Below are positions 29,281 through 38,300 of a DNA stretch of 64,000 nucleotides, piece by piece. The notes under the pieces are model-generated. The model did not search any database, was not told the DNA's origin, and was given only the letters and a program-made list of their open reading frames with translations. Each line of letters starts with the position of its first letter. The first letter of the stretch is position 1. The position numbers were made by a program, and so were the translations under genes. The stretch lies in assembly GCF_000203915.1 (NCBI RefSeq), contig NC_008390.1:372001-436000 (forward strand), read 5' to 3'. Origin of the DNA: Burkholderia ambifaria AMMD. GTDB taxonomy: Bacteria; Pseudomonadota; Gammaproteobacteria; Burkholderiales; Burkholderiaceae.

Positions 29281-30039
29281 ATGAAGAAACTGCTTTCGAC
29301 GCTCGCACTGATCGGGGCGACGGCCGTTGCGCTGCTGGCGGCGCCGGCCGTGCGCGCGGAAGGTAATTTTCCGCTCGACCGGGCGCCCGATAACACGGAA
29401 AATCTCGTTTCGCTTCAGCACGGCGCGCAATTGTTTGTAAACTATTGCCTGAACTGCCACAGCGCGAACCTGATGCGCTACAACCGTCTGACGGATCTGG
29501 GCATATCCCAGAAGGAGATCGAAACGAATCTCCTGTTCACGACCGACAAGGTCGGGAACACGATGTCCGTCGCGATGCGGCCCGAAGACGCGAAGAACTG
29601 GCTCGGCACCCTGCCGCCCGACCTGTCGGTCGAGGAACGGGCGCGCGGCCGCGACTGGCTGTACACGTATCTGCGGAGTTTCTACCGCGACGATACGCGG
29701 CCGACCGGCTGGAACAACGCGGTGTTCGAGAACGTCGGCATGCCCCATGTATTGTGGCAACTGCAGGGGCGGCGCACTGCCAAATTCGAAGACAAGACGG
29801 ACGAGGAGACGGGCGAGAAGGTCCACACGCTCGTCGGCTTCCAGCAGGTCACGCCGGGGACGTTGTCGCCGCCGGACTATGACGCTGCGGTGGCCGACCT
29901 GGTGGCCTATATGACATGGATGTCCGAGCCGGCCCAGCAGACCCGCAAACGCCTCGGCGTGTGGGTGCTGATCTTTCTCGGTGTCCTGACTTTCCTGGCC
30001 TGGCGGCTCAATGCCGCGTACTGGAAAGATATCAAGTAA
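29281..30039 (+). CDS. petC: Cytochrome c1
   Basis: This 252-residue precursor has a Sec signal peptide, a covalent haem site NYCLNCHSANLMRY (C56, C59, H60), the region MPHVLWQLQG of the family, and a C-terminal membrane anchor (VLIFLGVLTFLAWRL). It receives electrons from the Rieske protein and passes them to soluble cytochrome c. It follows petB by 21 bases after GAGGAGAG. Confidence 0.97.
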   Translation: MKKLLSTLALIGATAVALLAAPAVRAEGNFPLDRAPDNTENLVSLQHGAQLFVNYCLNCHSANLMRYNRLTDLGISQKEIETNLLFTTDKVGNTMSVAMRPEDAKNWLGTLPPDLSVEERARGRDWLYTYLRSFYRDDTRPTGWNNAVFENVGMPHVLWQLQGRRTAKFEDKTDEETGEKVHTLVGFQQVTPGTLSPPDYDAAVADLVAYMTWMSEPAQQTRKRLGVWVLIFLGVLTFLAWRLNAAYWKDIK

Positions 30040-30056
30040 ACACGCCTGACCGGCGT

Positions 30057-30119
30057 GGGGCCGGCGCAAGGCGGAACCCGTGAAAGGGGTTGCGCCGCGT
30101 GCCGGCCCTCGGCTTTTTT
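30057..30119 (+). terminator. Branched terminator after petABC
   Basis: GGGCCGGC (30058-30065) pairs with GCCGGCCC (30101-30108) around an inner stem (GCGCAA/TTGCGC), followed by TCGGCTTTTTTG. It separates petC from sspA, 14 bases ahead of the sspA start. Confidence 0.7.
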
Positions 30120-30133
30120 GAGGAAACGCAAAT

Positions 30134-30745
30134 ATGATGGTTCTGTATTCCGGCACAACTTGCCCGTTCTCCCAGCGTTGCCGGCTGGTGCTGTTCGAGA
30201 AGGGCATGGATTTCGAGATCCGTGACGTCGACCTGTTCAACAAGCCGGAAGACATCTCGGTGATGAACCCGTACGGTCAGGTGCCGATTCTGGTCGAGCG
30301 CGACCTGATTCTGTACGAATCGAACATCATCAACGAATACATCGACGAGCGCTTCCCGCACCCGCAACTGATGCCGGCCGACCCGGTGCAGCGCGCACGT
30401 GCACGCCTGTTCCTGCTGAACTTCGAGAAGGAGCTGTTCGTTCACGTCAGCACGCTCGAGAACGAGAAGGGCAAGGCGGCGGAGAAGAATCACGAGAAGG
30501 CACGCCTCGCGATCCGCGATCGCCTGACGCAGCTCGCGCCGATCTTCGTGAAGAACAAGTACATGCTCGGCGAGGAGTTCTCGATGCTCGACGTCGCGAT
30601 CGCGCCGCTCCTGTGGCGTCTGGATCACTACGGCATTGAGCTGTCGAAGAACGCTGCGCCGCTGATGAAGTATGCCGAGCGGATCTTCAGCCGCCCGGCC
30701 TATATCGAAGCACTGACGCCGTCCGAAAAGGTCATGCGTCGTTGA
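30134..30745 (+). CDS. sspA: Stringent starvation protein A (GST-fold transcription factor)
   Basis: This 203-residue protein has an N-terminal thioredoxin-like GST domain (LYSGTTCPFSQRCRLVLFEKG, then NPYGQVPILVERDLILYESNIINEYIDERFP) and an all-helical C-terminal domain. SspA binds RNA polymerase and alters promoter use in starvation or acid stress. The petABC-sspA-sspB order is widespread in beta- and gamma-proteobacteria. Confidence 0.93.
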   Translation: MMVLYSGTTCPFSQRCRLVLFEKGMDFEIRDVDLFNKPEDISVMNPYGQVPILVERDLILYESNIINEYIDERFPHPQLMPADPVQRARARLFLLNFEKELFVHVSTLENEKGKAAEKNHEKARLAIRDRLTQLAPIFVKNKYMLGEEFSMLDVAIAPLLWRLDHYGIELSKNAAPLMKYAERIFSRPAYIEALTPSEKVMRR

Positions 30746-30816
30746 TGATGCAATGAAGGCATGACGGAGCGGGCGGCGCGGCGTGCCGCGTGCCCGCTCC
30801 GGGTTCGAGGATTGTG

Positions 30817-31338
30817 ATGCAAGAGATTTCAACGAAGCCATATCTGCTGCGCGCGCTGTACGAGTGGTGCACCGATAACGGTTACACGCCGCATATCGCG
30901 GTGAGGGTCGACAACTCGACGCGCGTGCCGCGTCAGTTCGTGCGTGACGGCGAGATCGTGCTCAACATCAGCTTCGAGGCGACGAGCCAGCTGCAGATGG
31001 GTAACGAGTGGATCGAGTTCACCGCCCGGTTCTCCGGGAAGGCGCACAAGATCGAGATTCCGGTGGCCAACGTGCTCGCGATCTACGCGCGGGAGAACGG
31101 GCAAGGGATGGCGTTCCAGGTCGATGCGGTGGCAGGCGAGGGCGCGGATTCGGGTGCGTTCGAAGACGATGCCGCGCCGGCCGACGAGGCATCCCGTGAA
31201 GAGTCGCCTGCGGTATTGACGCCTGTCGTCGATATCGGCGCGAACGAGGAGCCGTCCGAAGGTGCCGACGAACCGCCGAAAACCGACGGCGACGGCTCGA
31301 AAGGCGGCAGCAGACCTCGCCTCAAGATCGTGAAATGA
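30817..31338 (+). CDS. sspB: ClpXP adaptor SspB
   Basis: This 173-residue protein has the SspB fold (KPYLLRALYEWCTDNGYTPHIAV, LNISFEATSQLQMGNEWIEFTARF) over residues 1-105. A long acidic linker follows, ending in the ClpX-binding tail SRPRLKIVK. It delivers ssrA-tagged proteins to ClpXP. ATG 30817 begins the domain; the reading frame is open nine codons further upstream. Confidence 0.95.
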   Translation: MQEISTKPYLLRALYEWCTDNGYTPHIAVRVDNSTRVPRQFVRDGEIVLNISFEATSQLQMGNEWIEFTARFSGKAHKIEIPVANVLAIYARENGQGMAFQVDAVAGEGADSGAFEDDAAPADEASREESPAVLTPVVDIGANEEPSEGADEPPKTDGDGSKGGSRPRLKIVK

Positions 31339-31357
31339 GGTAGAATCTCGCGCTTAC

Positions 31358-31433
<76 letters not shown>

Positions 31434-31440
31434 ATACCGA

Positions 31441-31473
31441 AGCGGGTCCCAGAGATGGGACCCGCTTTTTTTG
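31441..31473 (+). terminator. Terminator after tRNA-Thr
   Basis: AGCGGGTCCC-AGAGAT-GGGACCCGCT forms a perfect 10-bp stem followed by TTTTTTTG. Confidence 0.9.
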
Positions 31474-31491
31474 TTCTACAAAAAGAAGATG

Positions 31492-32089
31492 TTAAAAAGA
31501 CATATCGACGGCCGATCGGGGGGGCACACATGCCACCAAATCCTTGCAAGAGTTTTTGCTGGGAGATCTAACTGAATTCTCAGAAGCGGGTGGCATTCCA
31601 CGTTTGGTGAGTGCCAAGACCTGGACAGCGCTGGTCAGCGCCTCGCTGATTATCAAGAAGAGCGGACGCGTTTGCTGCCAGAACCTTACCTGTGCAGCGA
31701 CATCGATGCGACATTGCAATTTGTTCCTTCTGTCGACAAGCTGCATAGCGCGACTCGTCCAAGCGGCCCTCCTTGTCGACCTTGGATTGTGATTCGCCTT
31801 CTAGCCGTGAGTCTTTCCAGCAACGGAGCCAACATCCCAACTATCTCGATGCGCAATCGCGGTCCCGTTTTGTTCGACGTACTGCGATTACTTCGACACG
31901 TGTGCCACGCTCATCAATAGTCAAAACGTCTGCAGGCCGCTGACCGGTCAAGTAAGCTAGATCCGTTACCTCTCGAAGCGGTAAACCGACCATCTCTCGA
32001 ACAGCGCGATAGACGTCATCATCCGCATACACGTCGCGACCGCTCTCCTTATGTTGCGTACACCGCATACGGTTCGATTTTTCAGTCAC
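31492..32089 (-). pseudogene. Tyrosine-type site-specific integrase, decayed fragment
   Basis: The minus-strand frame ending at 31841 holds the start of a phage integrase catalytic domain: VYRAVREMVGLPLREVTD followed by LAYLTGQRPADVLTIDER, the pattern around the first catalytic Arg (TGQR). The reading frame then breaks. Further minus-strand pieces down to 31492 could be frameshifted remains, but they are much less clear. The C-terminal H-x-x-R and Tyr are not seen, so it cannot be active. Its position beside tRNA-Thr fits an integrase that inserted the island. Confidence 0.65.
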
Positions 32090-32329
32090 GCCTGTCCGCG
32101 TGCCTTATTGAAGATGTGGGAAAAGCGCGATTTCCCGATTAGCTGAAACCGGTGCATTTTTTTCGCTAATCAAGATGGCTATGACCGTGCAAGCACTTTG
32201 TCGCTTGAAGGGGCATTTGTGACCTTCCTGCAACCATCGCGTGGCTTCGCGCTTGATTGATTAGACAAATAATGCCAACCTAAATTATGAGAGCGGCTCG
32301 CATTGTCATTTGAACCTTCGGAGGACGTC

Positions 32330-33241
32330 GTGGAAGAGGGCAGCCATCGTATCCCGTACGCGTTACACCACAAAGATTGGGTATACGGAACGCAGAGCGC
32401 GGAAGAATTGCGGAGCACTGGGGAACCCATCGAGCCGCCCGAATATCGTCCGGAAATGGCCGGCAAAATATTCTGTCCGGCCTGCACGACTCCCCTGAGC
32501 AGGACCCCGAAGGCGGCGGATGTGTTTACAAACAGCCGAACAGCGCACTTCAAGCACCAGCCTGCGTTTAAGGACGTACCGTGCAGTCTGCGCACAAAAC
32601 GTGGCCCAGGGTTGCACTACACCACTGAAGAAGAGCTGAAGCGCGCCGCCCAGAGCGAGGAACTGGTCATAGTTGGAGGGTGGCAGAATCAACCCCCCGT
32701 GCAACCAATCGACGAAATGGATCCCGATGGTGCATACAATCTCACACAAATCGAAGATCCCGACGGCCCTCTCACTGAAGTTCCGCTAGGTCGGCACACC
32801 GGTGAACGCTTCTTCTTGCCAAGTAAGCTGTCCACGGTACTGGCTATCTGCCGAAATTTCGATAGAAACCTTGCGCGCGGCTTCTTTTTCCCAGATAGCC
32901 AGTACGCAACGCTTCTGGTCGACAAACTTTTTGACATCGCCCTTTTGACGGACGAGCCGCCACCGAACGCTCACCTGTTCTATGGCCGGGTGCGTTCCGT
33001 GTCTCGCCTGAACCGCCGCGACAAGCTGACCCTAGAATCCGACGAAGGTATTCAAGTAAAGGTATATACATGGCCCGAACACAATGATCGCAAGAAGATC
33101 TCTAGTTCCGCCATTGGGCGCATGCTTTTGTTCTATGCGAGCCTCTACAAAGAGAATGATGGAATCCTTGCATGTAAAATAGACGCGTGGGGAGCCTACA
33201 GCTTGCTCCCGGAAAAATACGAGCATTGTTTGCCTGATTGA
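32330..33241 (+). CDS. Uncharacterised island protein with CoiA-like Cys/His motif
   Basis: This 303-residue protein has no family I can name with certainty. Residues about 42-86 read FCPACTTPL, then HFKHQP and a following C-S-L. That C-x2-C ... HFxH ... C layout is the N-terminal zinc-like motif of CoiA competence-associated nucleases and related island proteins. The rest has no visible catalytic motif. I chose GTG 32330, which follows a perfect GGAGG by 5 bases; TTG 32303 is possible but has a poor site. Base composition is lower in GC than the core genome, consistent with transfer. Confidence 0.6.
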   Translation: MEEGSHRIPYALHHKDWVYGTQSAEELRSTGEPIEPPEYRPEMAGKIFCPACTTPLSRTPKAADVFTNSRTAHFKHQPAFKDVPCSLRTKRGPGLHYTTEEELKRAAQSEELVIVGGWQNQPPVQPIDEMDPDGAYNLTQIEDPDGPLTEVPLGRHTGERFFLPSKLSTVLAICRNFDRNLARGFFFPDSQYATLLVDKLFDIALLTDEPPPNAHLFYGRVRSVSRLNRRDKLTLESDEGIQVKVYTWPEHNDRKKISSSAIGRMLLFYASLYKENDGILACKIDAWGAYSLLPEKYEHCLPD

Positions 33242-33500
33242 TATCGGACTTCTCTGAAGTTGGGTTGTCCTCCCTTATTGAGGAACGCGCAGTTTTCATC
33301 ACGACGCCTCAAATTGCGATCCTTGCAAGCTTGGATGCCGAGAAAATTCATTAAGTATTTTTGATCCCCACACGGGGTTTCTACAGTTCGACAATCCCCT
33401 GCAGCCGCTAGCAACGACCAGTGTTTCAGAGATACTCATTCGCCACATCTGTAGAACTGGTCATTAGCTAACCATTGATCTGGAAGTAAGCCCGAGAAGC

Positions 33501-33541
33501 TTTGTAATCATCAGGTGGCAGGCTCGACTCCTGCAGCACCA
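33501..33541. repeat. attR-like degenerate tRNA-Thr 3' copy
   Basis: The first 19 bases (TTTGTAATCATCAGGTGGC) match the tRNA exactly; three substitutions and a 4-base deletion (CCGG) follow before CACCA. It cannot fold a full tRNA. It marks the right end of the island. Confidence 0.75.
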
Positions 33542-33547
33542 AATCCG

Positions 33548-33587
33548 AAAAGGGGTTACGGAATTTTTCCGTAACCCCTTTTCTTTT
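33548..33587. terminator. Strong bidirectional terminator at the island edge
   Basis: AAAAGGGGTTACGGAA pairs perfectly with TTCCGTAACCCCTTTT around a 3-base loop (33548-33582). A-run and T-run on either side allow it to work both ways. From here to 33914 (about 330 bases) I see no gene. Confidence 0.85.
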
Positions 33588-33914
33588 CGGCGCAATCCGT
33601 CTCGATCTGCCACGTCGCACTGATGGGCGAGCCTCCCGCGCCGGACAATCCCACCACCCAGCCCACCTCACTCCACCCCCTTCCCCTGTCACGCCCGCGT
33701 CACGCTGCGCCCCTAACGTTGCACATTCCCGTCGCGGCACCATCGTCGCGATCCGGGCGTGCGCACCCCGCACGCGACGCCGTGCCCGCGTCGCGCAAGC
33801 GGCCAACCGGGATCTCGCTCCCGACAGCGCACCGACCATTTACCGCGCCATTCCATTTGAAAACACGATCGACGCCGATTGAGTTGAATCGCGGACGATC
33901 AGGAGACACGGACC

Positions 33915-34118
33915 ATGCTGAGTCCACATGAATTTTCGATGCTGCTGCGCATTGCTCGCGCGCCGGACAGCGTCGACCCGTCGAACCCGGCTTTCGCCGT
34001 GCTCGTCGAAAAGCGGCTCGTTGACGATACGCAGGTACGCGTGAATGCGGTGGCTGCACGCCCGGCGCTGACGCCGATCGGACAGCTGCTGCTCGCGCGC
34101 TTCGACGAAGCTGCCTGA
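33915..34118 (+). CDS. Small hypothetical protein
   Basis: This 67-residue ORF has a good ribosome-binding site (AGGAG, 10 bases before ATG) and core-genome codon use. The protein (MLSPHEFSMLLRIARAPD ... LTPIGQLLLARFDEAA) looks like a small winged-helix or helical domain: its TPIGQLLL end resembles the last helix of MarR-like wHTH proteins. No function is claimed. It is convergent with the solute-binding protein gene. Confidence 0.6.
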   Translation: MLSPHEFSMLLRIARAPDSVDPSNPAFAVLVEKRLVDDTQVRVNAVAARPALTPIGQLLLARFDEAA

Positions 34119-34144
34119 GGGCAAACGAACAGACCCGCGGAAGA

Positions 34145-34179
34145 GCGTCACGCCTTCGCCGCAGCGAAGGACGTGACGC
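34145..34179. terminator. Long hairpin between convergent genes
   Basis: GCGTCACG-C-CTTCGC and GCGAAGG-A-CGTGACGC form a stem of about 15 bp around a 4-base loop between two convergent stop codons. There is no T-run. It may act as a two-way terminator or mRNA end stabiliser. Confidence 0.45.
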
Positions 34180-34200
34180 GATGAAAGCGCGGCGAACCGC

Positions 34201-35001
34201 TTACTGCGCGAGCGGCACCGTCACGTCGCTGCCGAACCAGTGCATCGAGATCTTCTTCAACGTGCCGTCCTTGCGCAGCGAATCCAGCGCATCGTTGATC
34301 GCCTTCTCGAACTTCGGATTGCCCTTGCGGAACGGGATCGCCATCTCCTGCTTGCCGCCGTTCAGCACCGCGCCCGAGCGCAGCGGCAGATTCGACGTCT
34401 TGATCATGTACGGCAGCATCAGGCGGTCGTCGAGCGTCGCCTCGATTCGGCCCGCGGCGAGGTCGCGCAGCTTTTCCGGCGCGCCCGGATACGTCTGCAC
34501 CTCGATGCCCGGCACGCTGCGCGCCATCTGGTCGTAGTTGGTGCCGAGCGTCACGCCGAGCTTCTTGCCCTTGAAATCCTCGAGCGACTTGAAGTTGCGC
34601 GTGTCGTCCTTGCGCTGGATCAGCTGCGCGGCCGAGTACGTGTACGGCTGGCTGAAGTCGAGCACTTCCTTGCGTTGCGGCGTGATCGTGACCTGGTTGA
34701 CGATCACGTCGAACTTGCCGGCCTGCAGCCCCGCGATGATCCCGCTCCATTCGGTCGGGATGAACTGCGTCTTCACGCCGAGCTTGCCGGCGACCGCATT
34801 CGCGACGTCGACGTCGAAACCCTCGAGCTGACCCGAGGTGCCGCGCGAGTTGAACGGCGGATACGTGCCTTCGAGCCCGACGCGCAGCACGCCGGCTTTC
34901 TTCACCGAGTCGAGCAGGTCTTCCGCGTGCGCGGCGACGGCCGTGAAACCGAGGGCCGACGCGAGCAGCAGCCCCGACAGCAGAAACTTCGAACGTTTCA
35001 T
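34201..35001 (-). CDS. Amino-acid ABC transporter substrate-binding protein
   Basis: This 266-residue periplasmic protein has a signal peptide (MKRSKFLLSGLLLASALGF, cleavage after AHA) and a type II periplasmic-binding fold of the SBP_bac_3 family: RVGLEGTYPPFN, EGFDVDVANAVAGKLG, NQVTITPQRK, LGTNYDQMAR. The pattern is closest to cystine/polar amino acid binders (FliY/TcyJ type), but the ligand is not certain. ATG 35001 is preferred to the upstream ORF start because it begins the signal peptide. No permease or ATPase gene is adjacent, so partners are elsewhere. Confidence 0.88.
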   Translation of the reverse strand: MKRSKFLLSGLLLASALGFTAVAAHAEDLLDSVKKAGVLRVGLEGTYPPFNSRGTSGQLEGFDVDVANAVAGKLGVKTQFIPTEWSGIIAGLQAGKFDVIVNQVTITPQRKEVLDFSQPYTYSAAQLIQRKDDTRNFKSLEDFKGKKLGVTLGTNYDQMARSVPGIEVQTYPGAPEKLRDLAAGRIEATLDDRLMLPYMIKTSNLPLRSGAVLNGGKQEMAIPFRKGNPKFEKAINDALDSLRKDGTLKKISMHWFGSDVTVPLAQ

Positions 35002-35119
35002 CGCAGATCTCCAGTGTTCAGTGTGGTAATGGTGCGCCGGGCATCGAGCGTGCTCGGGCTGGGCCGGCATACGGGCACGTAGACACTACTCGCAACCAGC
35101 GCGCGCCGAAAGTCGAATT

Positions 35120-35215
35120 GGCCCTGATTGCAATCGATTTCAGCGGGCGGCGGTGCGGTGCAGCGTGACGACGCGGCATGGGATGCGTTTAGAAATGCGC
35201 TTTTAAATCAGGGCC
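35120..35215. promoter_or_regulatory. Upstream region of vgrG with distant inverted repeat
   Basis: GGCCCTGATT (35120-35129) is repeated inverted as AATCAGGGCC (35206-35215), 76 bases apart. An AT-rich tract with TAAAAT (35245-35250) follows, before vgrG. The repeat could be a regulator site or the neck of a cruciform; no known operator is recognised. The 313-base gap holds no gene. Confidence 0.4.
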
Positions 35216-35314
35216 ATTTTTCCTTTCATGCCGTAATTTGTCTGTAAAATCGCGCGAGCGAAATCGCATTGCGCGCCATCCGAGGGCGCGTCACAAGAAG
35301 AAAAGGCCGTTGCC

Positions 35315-38300
35315 ATGAACATGCAGAACACGATTGCCGCATTGCGCGGCGGGTTGCTTCAGCAGGACCGGCTGCTGAAGCTCGATACGCCATTGGGGGC
35401 CAACGTGCTGACCGTGCAGCGGGCGGCCGGCCGTGCCCGCATCGGGCGCGCATACGAATTCACGCTCGACGTGCTGTCGGTCGATGGCGATCTGGAACTC
35501 AAAAAACTGATCGCGCAGCCCGTTACGTTGTGGATCCAGCAAGGCGATCGCAGCTACCGGCCGGTCAACGGCTACGTCCATACCGCGCGCCGCCTAGGCG
35601 CCGACGGCGGGCTCACGACTTATCAGCTCACGTTCGCCGATTTCACCCATTTCCTGAAGTTTCGTCGCGACCAGCGCCTCTGGAACGACACGACCGTCGA
35701 CCAGATCATCAGCGACGTGCTGAATCAGCATCCGCAAGCGCAGGGGCATTTTCGGTTTGCGCTGTCGAAGCCGCTGCCGAGCCGGTCATACACGCGTCAG
35801 CACGACACCGACTGGCATTTCGTGCACCGGCTGATGGAGAGCGAAGGCCTCTACAGCACGTGGCAGCAGGCCGACGACGGCAAGTCCCATACGCTCGTGA
35901 TCACCGACAACCTGCAGGCGTTCGCGTCGCTGTCGCCGGAGACCGTGCGCTTCTATCGCGGCGGCGCGGCGAGCGAAGCCGACGCGTTCACGCAATGGTC
36001 GGGCACGCGCACGCTGCAGAGCGTGACGCGGACGACGCGCACGTTCGACTACAAGAATCCGTCGCAACCGTCGAACCCGAAGGGCACGACGCTGCCGACG
36101 ATGGGCGGACAGGGCGAATTGCCCGACCAGCTCGAAGTCTACGAGTACACCGGGGCGTACACGTATCTGGACCAGACGCGCGGCGACCATCTGACGAAGA
36201 TCCGCATGGAGGAATGGGAGTCGCGGGCGAAGCGCTTCCATGGCGCGGGCGGCGTGCGCGCGATCGATGCCGGCCGGCGCTTCGTGCTGTCGGATCATCC
36301 CGAGCACGATCGCGATCCGGCAGACCAGCGCGAGTTCGCGGCGATCGGTGTCGAGTGGTGGATCGAGAACAACTTGCCCGTCGCAAGCAGCAGCGCGGAC
36401 TTTCCGTACAGCCTGCGCGAAGCGTTGACGCAAGCGCAGGAAGGCTACGGTGCCGATCCCGCGTTTCGCGTGCCGCATGACGACGGCTCGGTCGGCTTCT
36501 ACCTCGTCGAAGTTGAAGCGCAGCGCGTGAGCGTGCCGTATCGCAGCCCGTTCGAACACGAGAAGCCGAAGATGCATCTCGAGACGGCGATCGTCGTCGG
36601 GCCGCAGGGCGAGGAAGTCTATACCGACGAGTTGAACCGGATTCGCGTGCAGTTCGTGTGGGACCGTCTGAACCCGGGCAACGAGAACGCGTCGTGCTGG
36701 GTGCGCGTGGTGCAGTCGGATACAGGTGGCGGCTACGGCGGCGTGCATGTGCCGCGCATCGGCGAGGAAGTGCTGATCGACTATGTCGGCGGCGATTGCG
36801 ACCGGCCGCTCGCGGTCGGACGCGTGTACAACGGCGCGAACCAGCCGCAGTGGCATAGCGACGGGATTCTGTCCGGATATCGGTCGAAAGAGTATTCGGG
36901 CGGCGGCTACAACCAGCTCGTGATGGACGACGCGACCGGGCAGAACCGCGTGCAACTGATGAGCAGCAGCGCGAACAGCCTGCTGCATCTGGGCTACATC
37001 ATCGACCAGAACGGCAATTCGCGCGGCTCGTATCTGGGCAGCGGGTTCGACCTGCGCTCGGATGCGTATGGCGCGGTACGGGCGAGCCAGGGCCTGTACG
37101 TCACCACCCATCCGAAGGCGCCGAACAGCCAGCCGCTCGACGTGAAGGAGGCGCAGCAGCAGCTCGTGACGGGGGAGAGCCTGGTCGAGGCGATGTCGGG
37201 CGTCAGCGAGCAGCATCAGGCGGAGAGCCTGAAGGACGCGCAAGACACGATGCGCGCGTTCACCGACGCAACGCAGAACAACGTATCGGGCAGCACGTCG
37301 GGCGGGCGAACGGCAGGCGGCGGCACGGGCAGCGCGAACGCATTCAAGGAGCCGGTGATGCTGTTCGGCAGCCCGTCAGGGATCGGGATGTCGACGCAAC
37401 AGTCGCTGCACATGGTCGCGAACGATCACGTGAACGTCGCGAGCGGACAGAGCGTGCATGTCGCGGCGGGCAAGTCGCTGATCGGCAGTATTGGGCAGAA
37501 GCTGAGCGTGTTCGTGCAGAACGCGGGGATGAAGCTGTTCGCTGGCAAGGGCAAGGTCGAGATCCAGGCGCAGTCGGACAACGTCGAGGTGACCGCGCAG
37601 AAGGCGGTGAAGGTTGTGTCCGCAACCGACCGGATCGAGATCGCGGCTGATCAGGGAATTCTGCTGACCAGCGGCGGCGGGTATATCCGCATCCAGGGCG
37701 GCAACATCGAGATTCATACGCCGGGCGCGGTGGACGTGAAGGGCGCGTCGCATACGTTCGCGGGGCCGGCAAGCATGGGCTATCCGCTGCCGAGCCCGCG
37801 GCCGGATCAGCCGGGGCAGCTCGAGCTGATTCACAAGTACGTGAACGGCGAAGCGGTGAAGGGTGGGTTGTTCACGGTGAAAGACGTGAACGGCGCCGTG
37901 CTGAAGAAAGGCGCGCTCGACAACAGTGGCTATACGGTCGTGAGCGGTTTGCCGCCGGGCGCGGTACGCGTCGAGTTCGGGAAGGACCCGCGCGAGTCGG
38001 ATCAGCCGGCGAATTACTTCAAGCAGGTGAAGTGGCCGGCAGAGCCGGTCGAGCCGTCGCCGGAAGCCGCGCAGGCAGCGGCGAGCGGGCAGCTTGCGAG
38101 CCAGTTGCAGGGAATGGCGCCCGCGGCGACCACGGCGGCGATGGGGCTCGCGAGCGGCGGCAGCGCGGGCGCTGTGCTTGGCGGCCTCGCGAGTTCCGCA
38201 TTGCCGGCTGCCGCGAGTGCACTCGGTGGGGCGGGCGTCGTGTCGGCGTTGCGGACGGCGTCCAGCCTGAGCGGTGCAGCGAAGCAGGTGGCCGGGATGG

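Noticed and set aside
31843..31920. Short plus-strand ORFs inside the island
   Set aside because: Small frames opposite the integrase relic with no start site or similarity.
33468..33914. Possible small genes between the island edge and 33915
   Set aside because: Frames on both strands are Arg/Ala-rich without ribosome-binding sites; the region holds the repeat and the strong terminator only.
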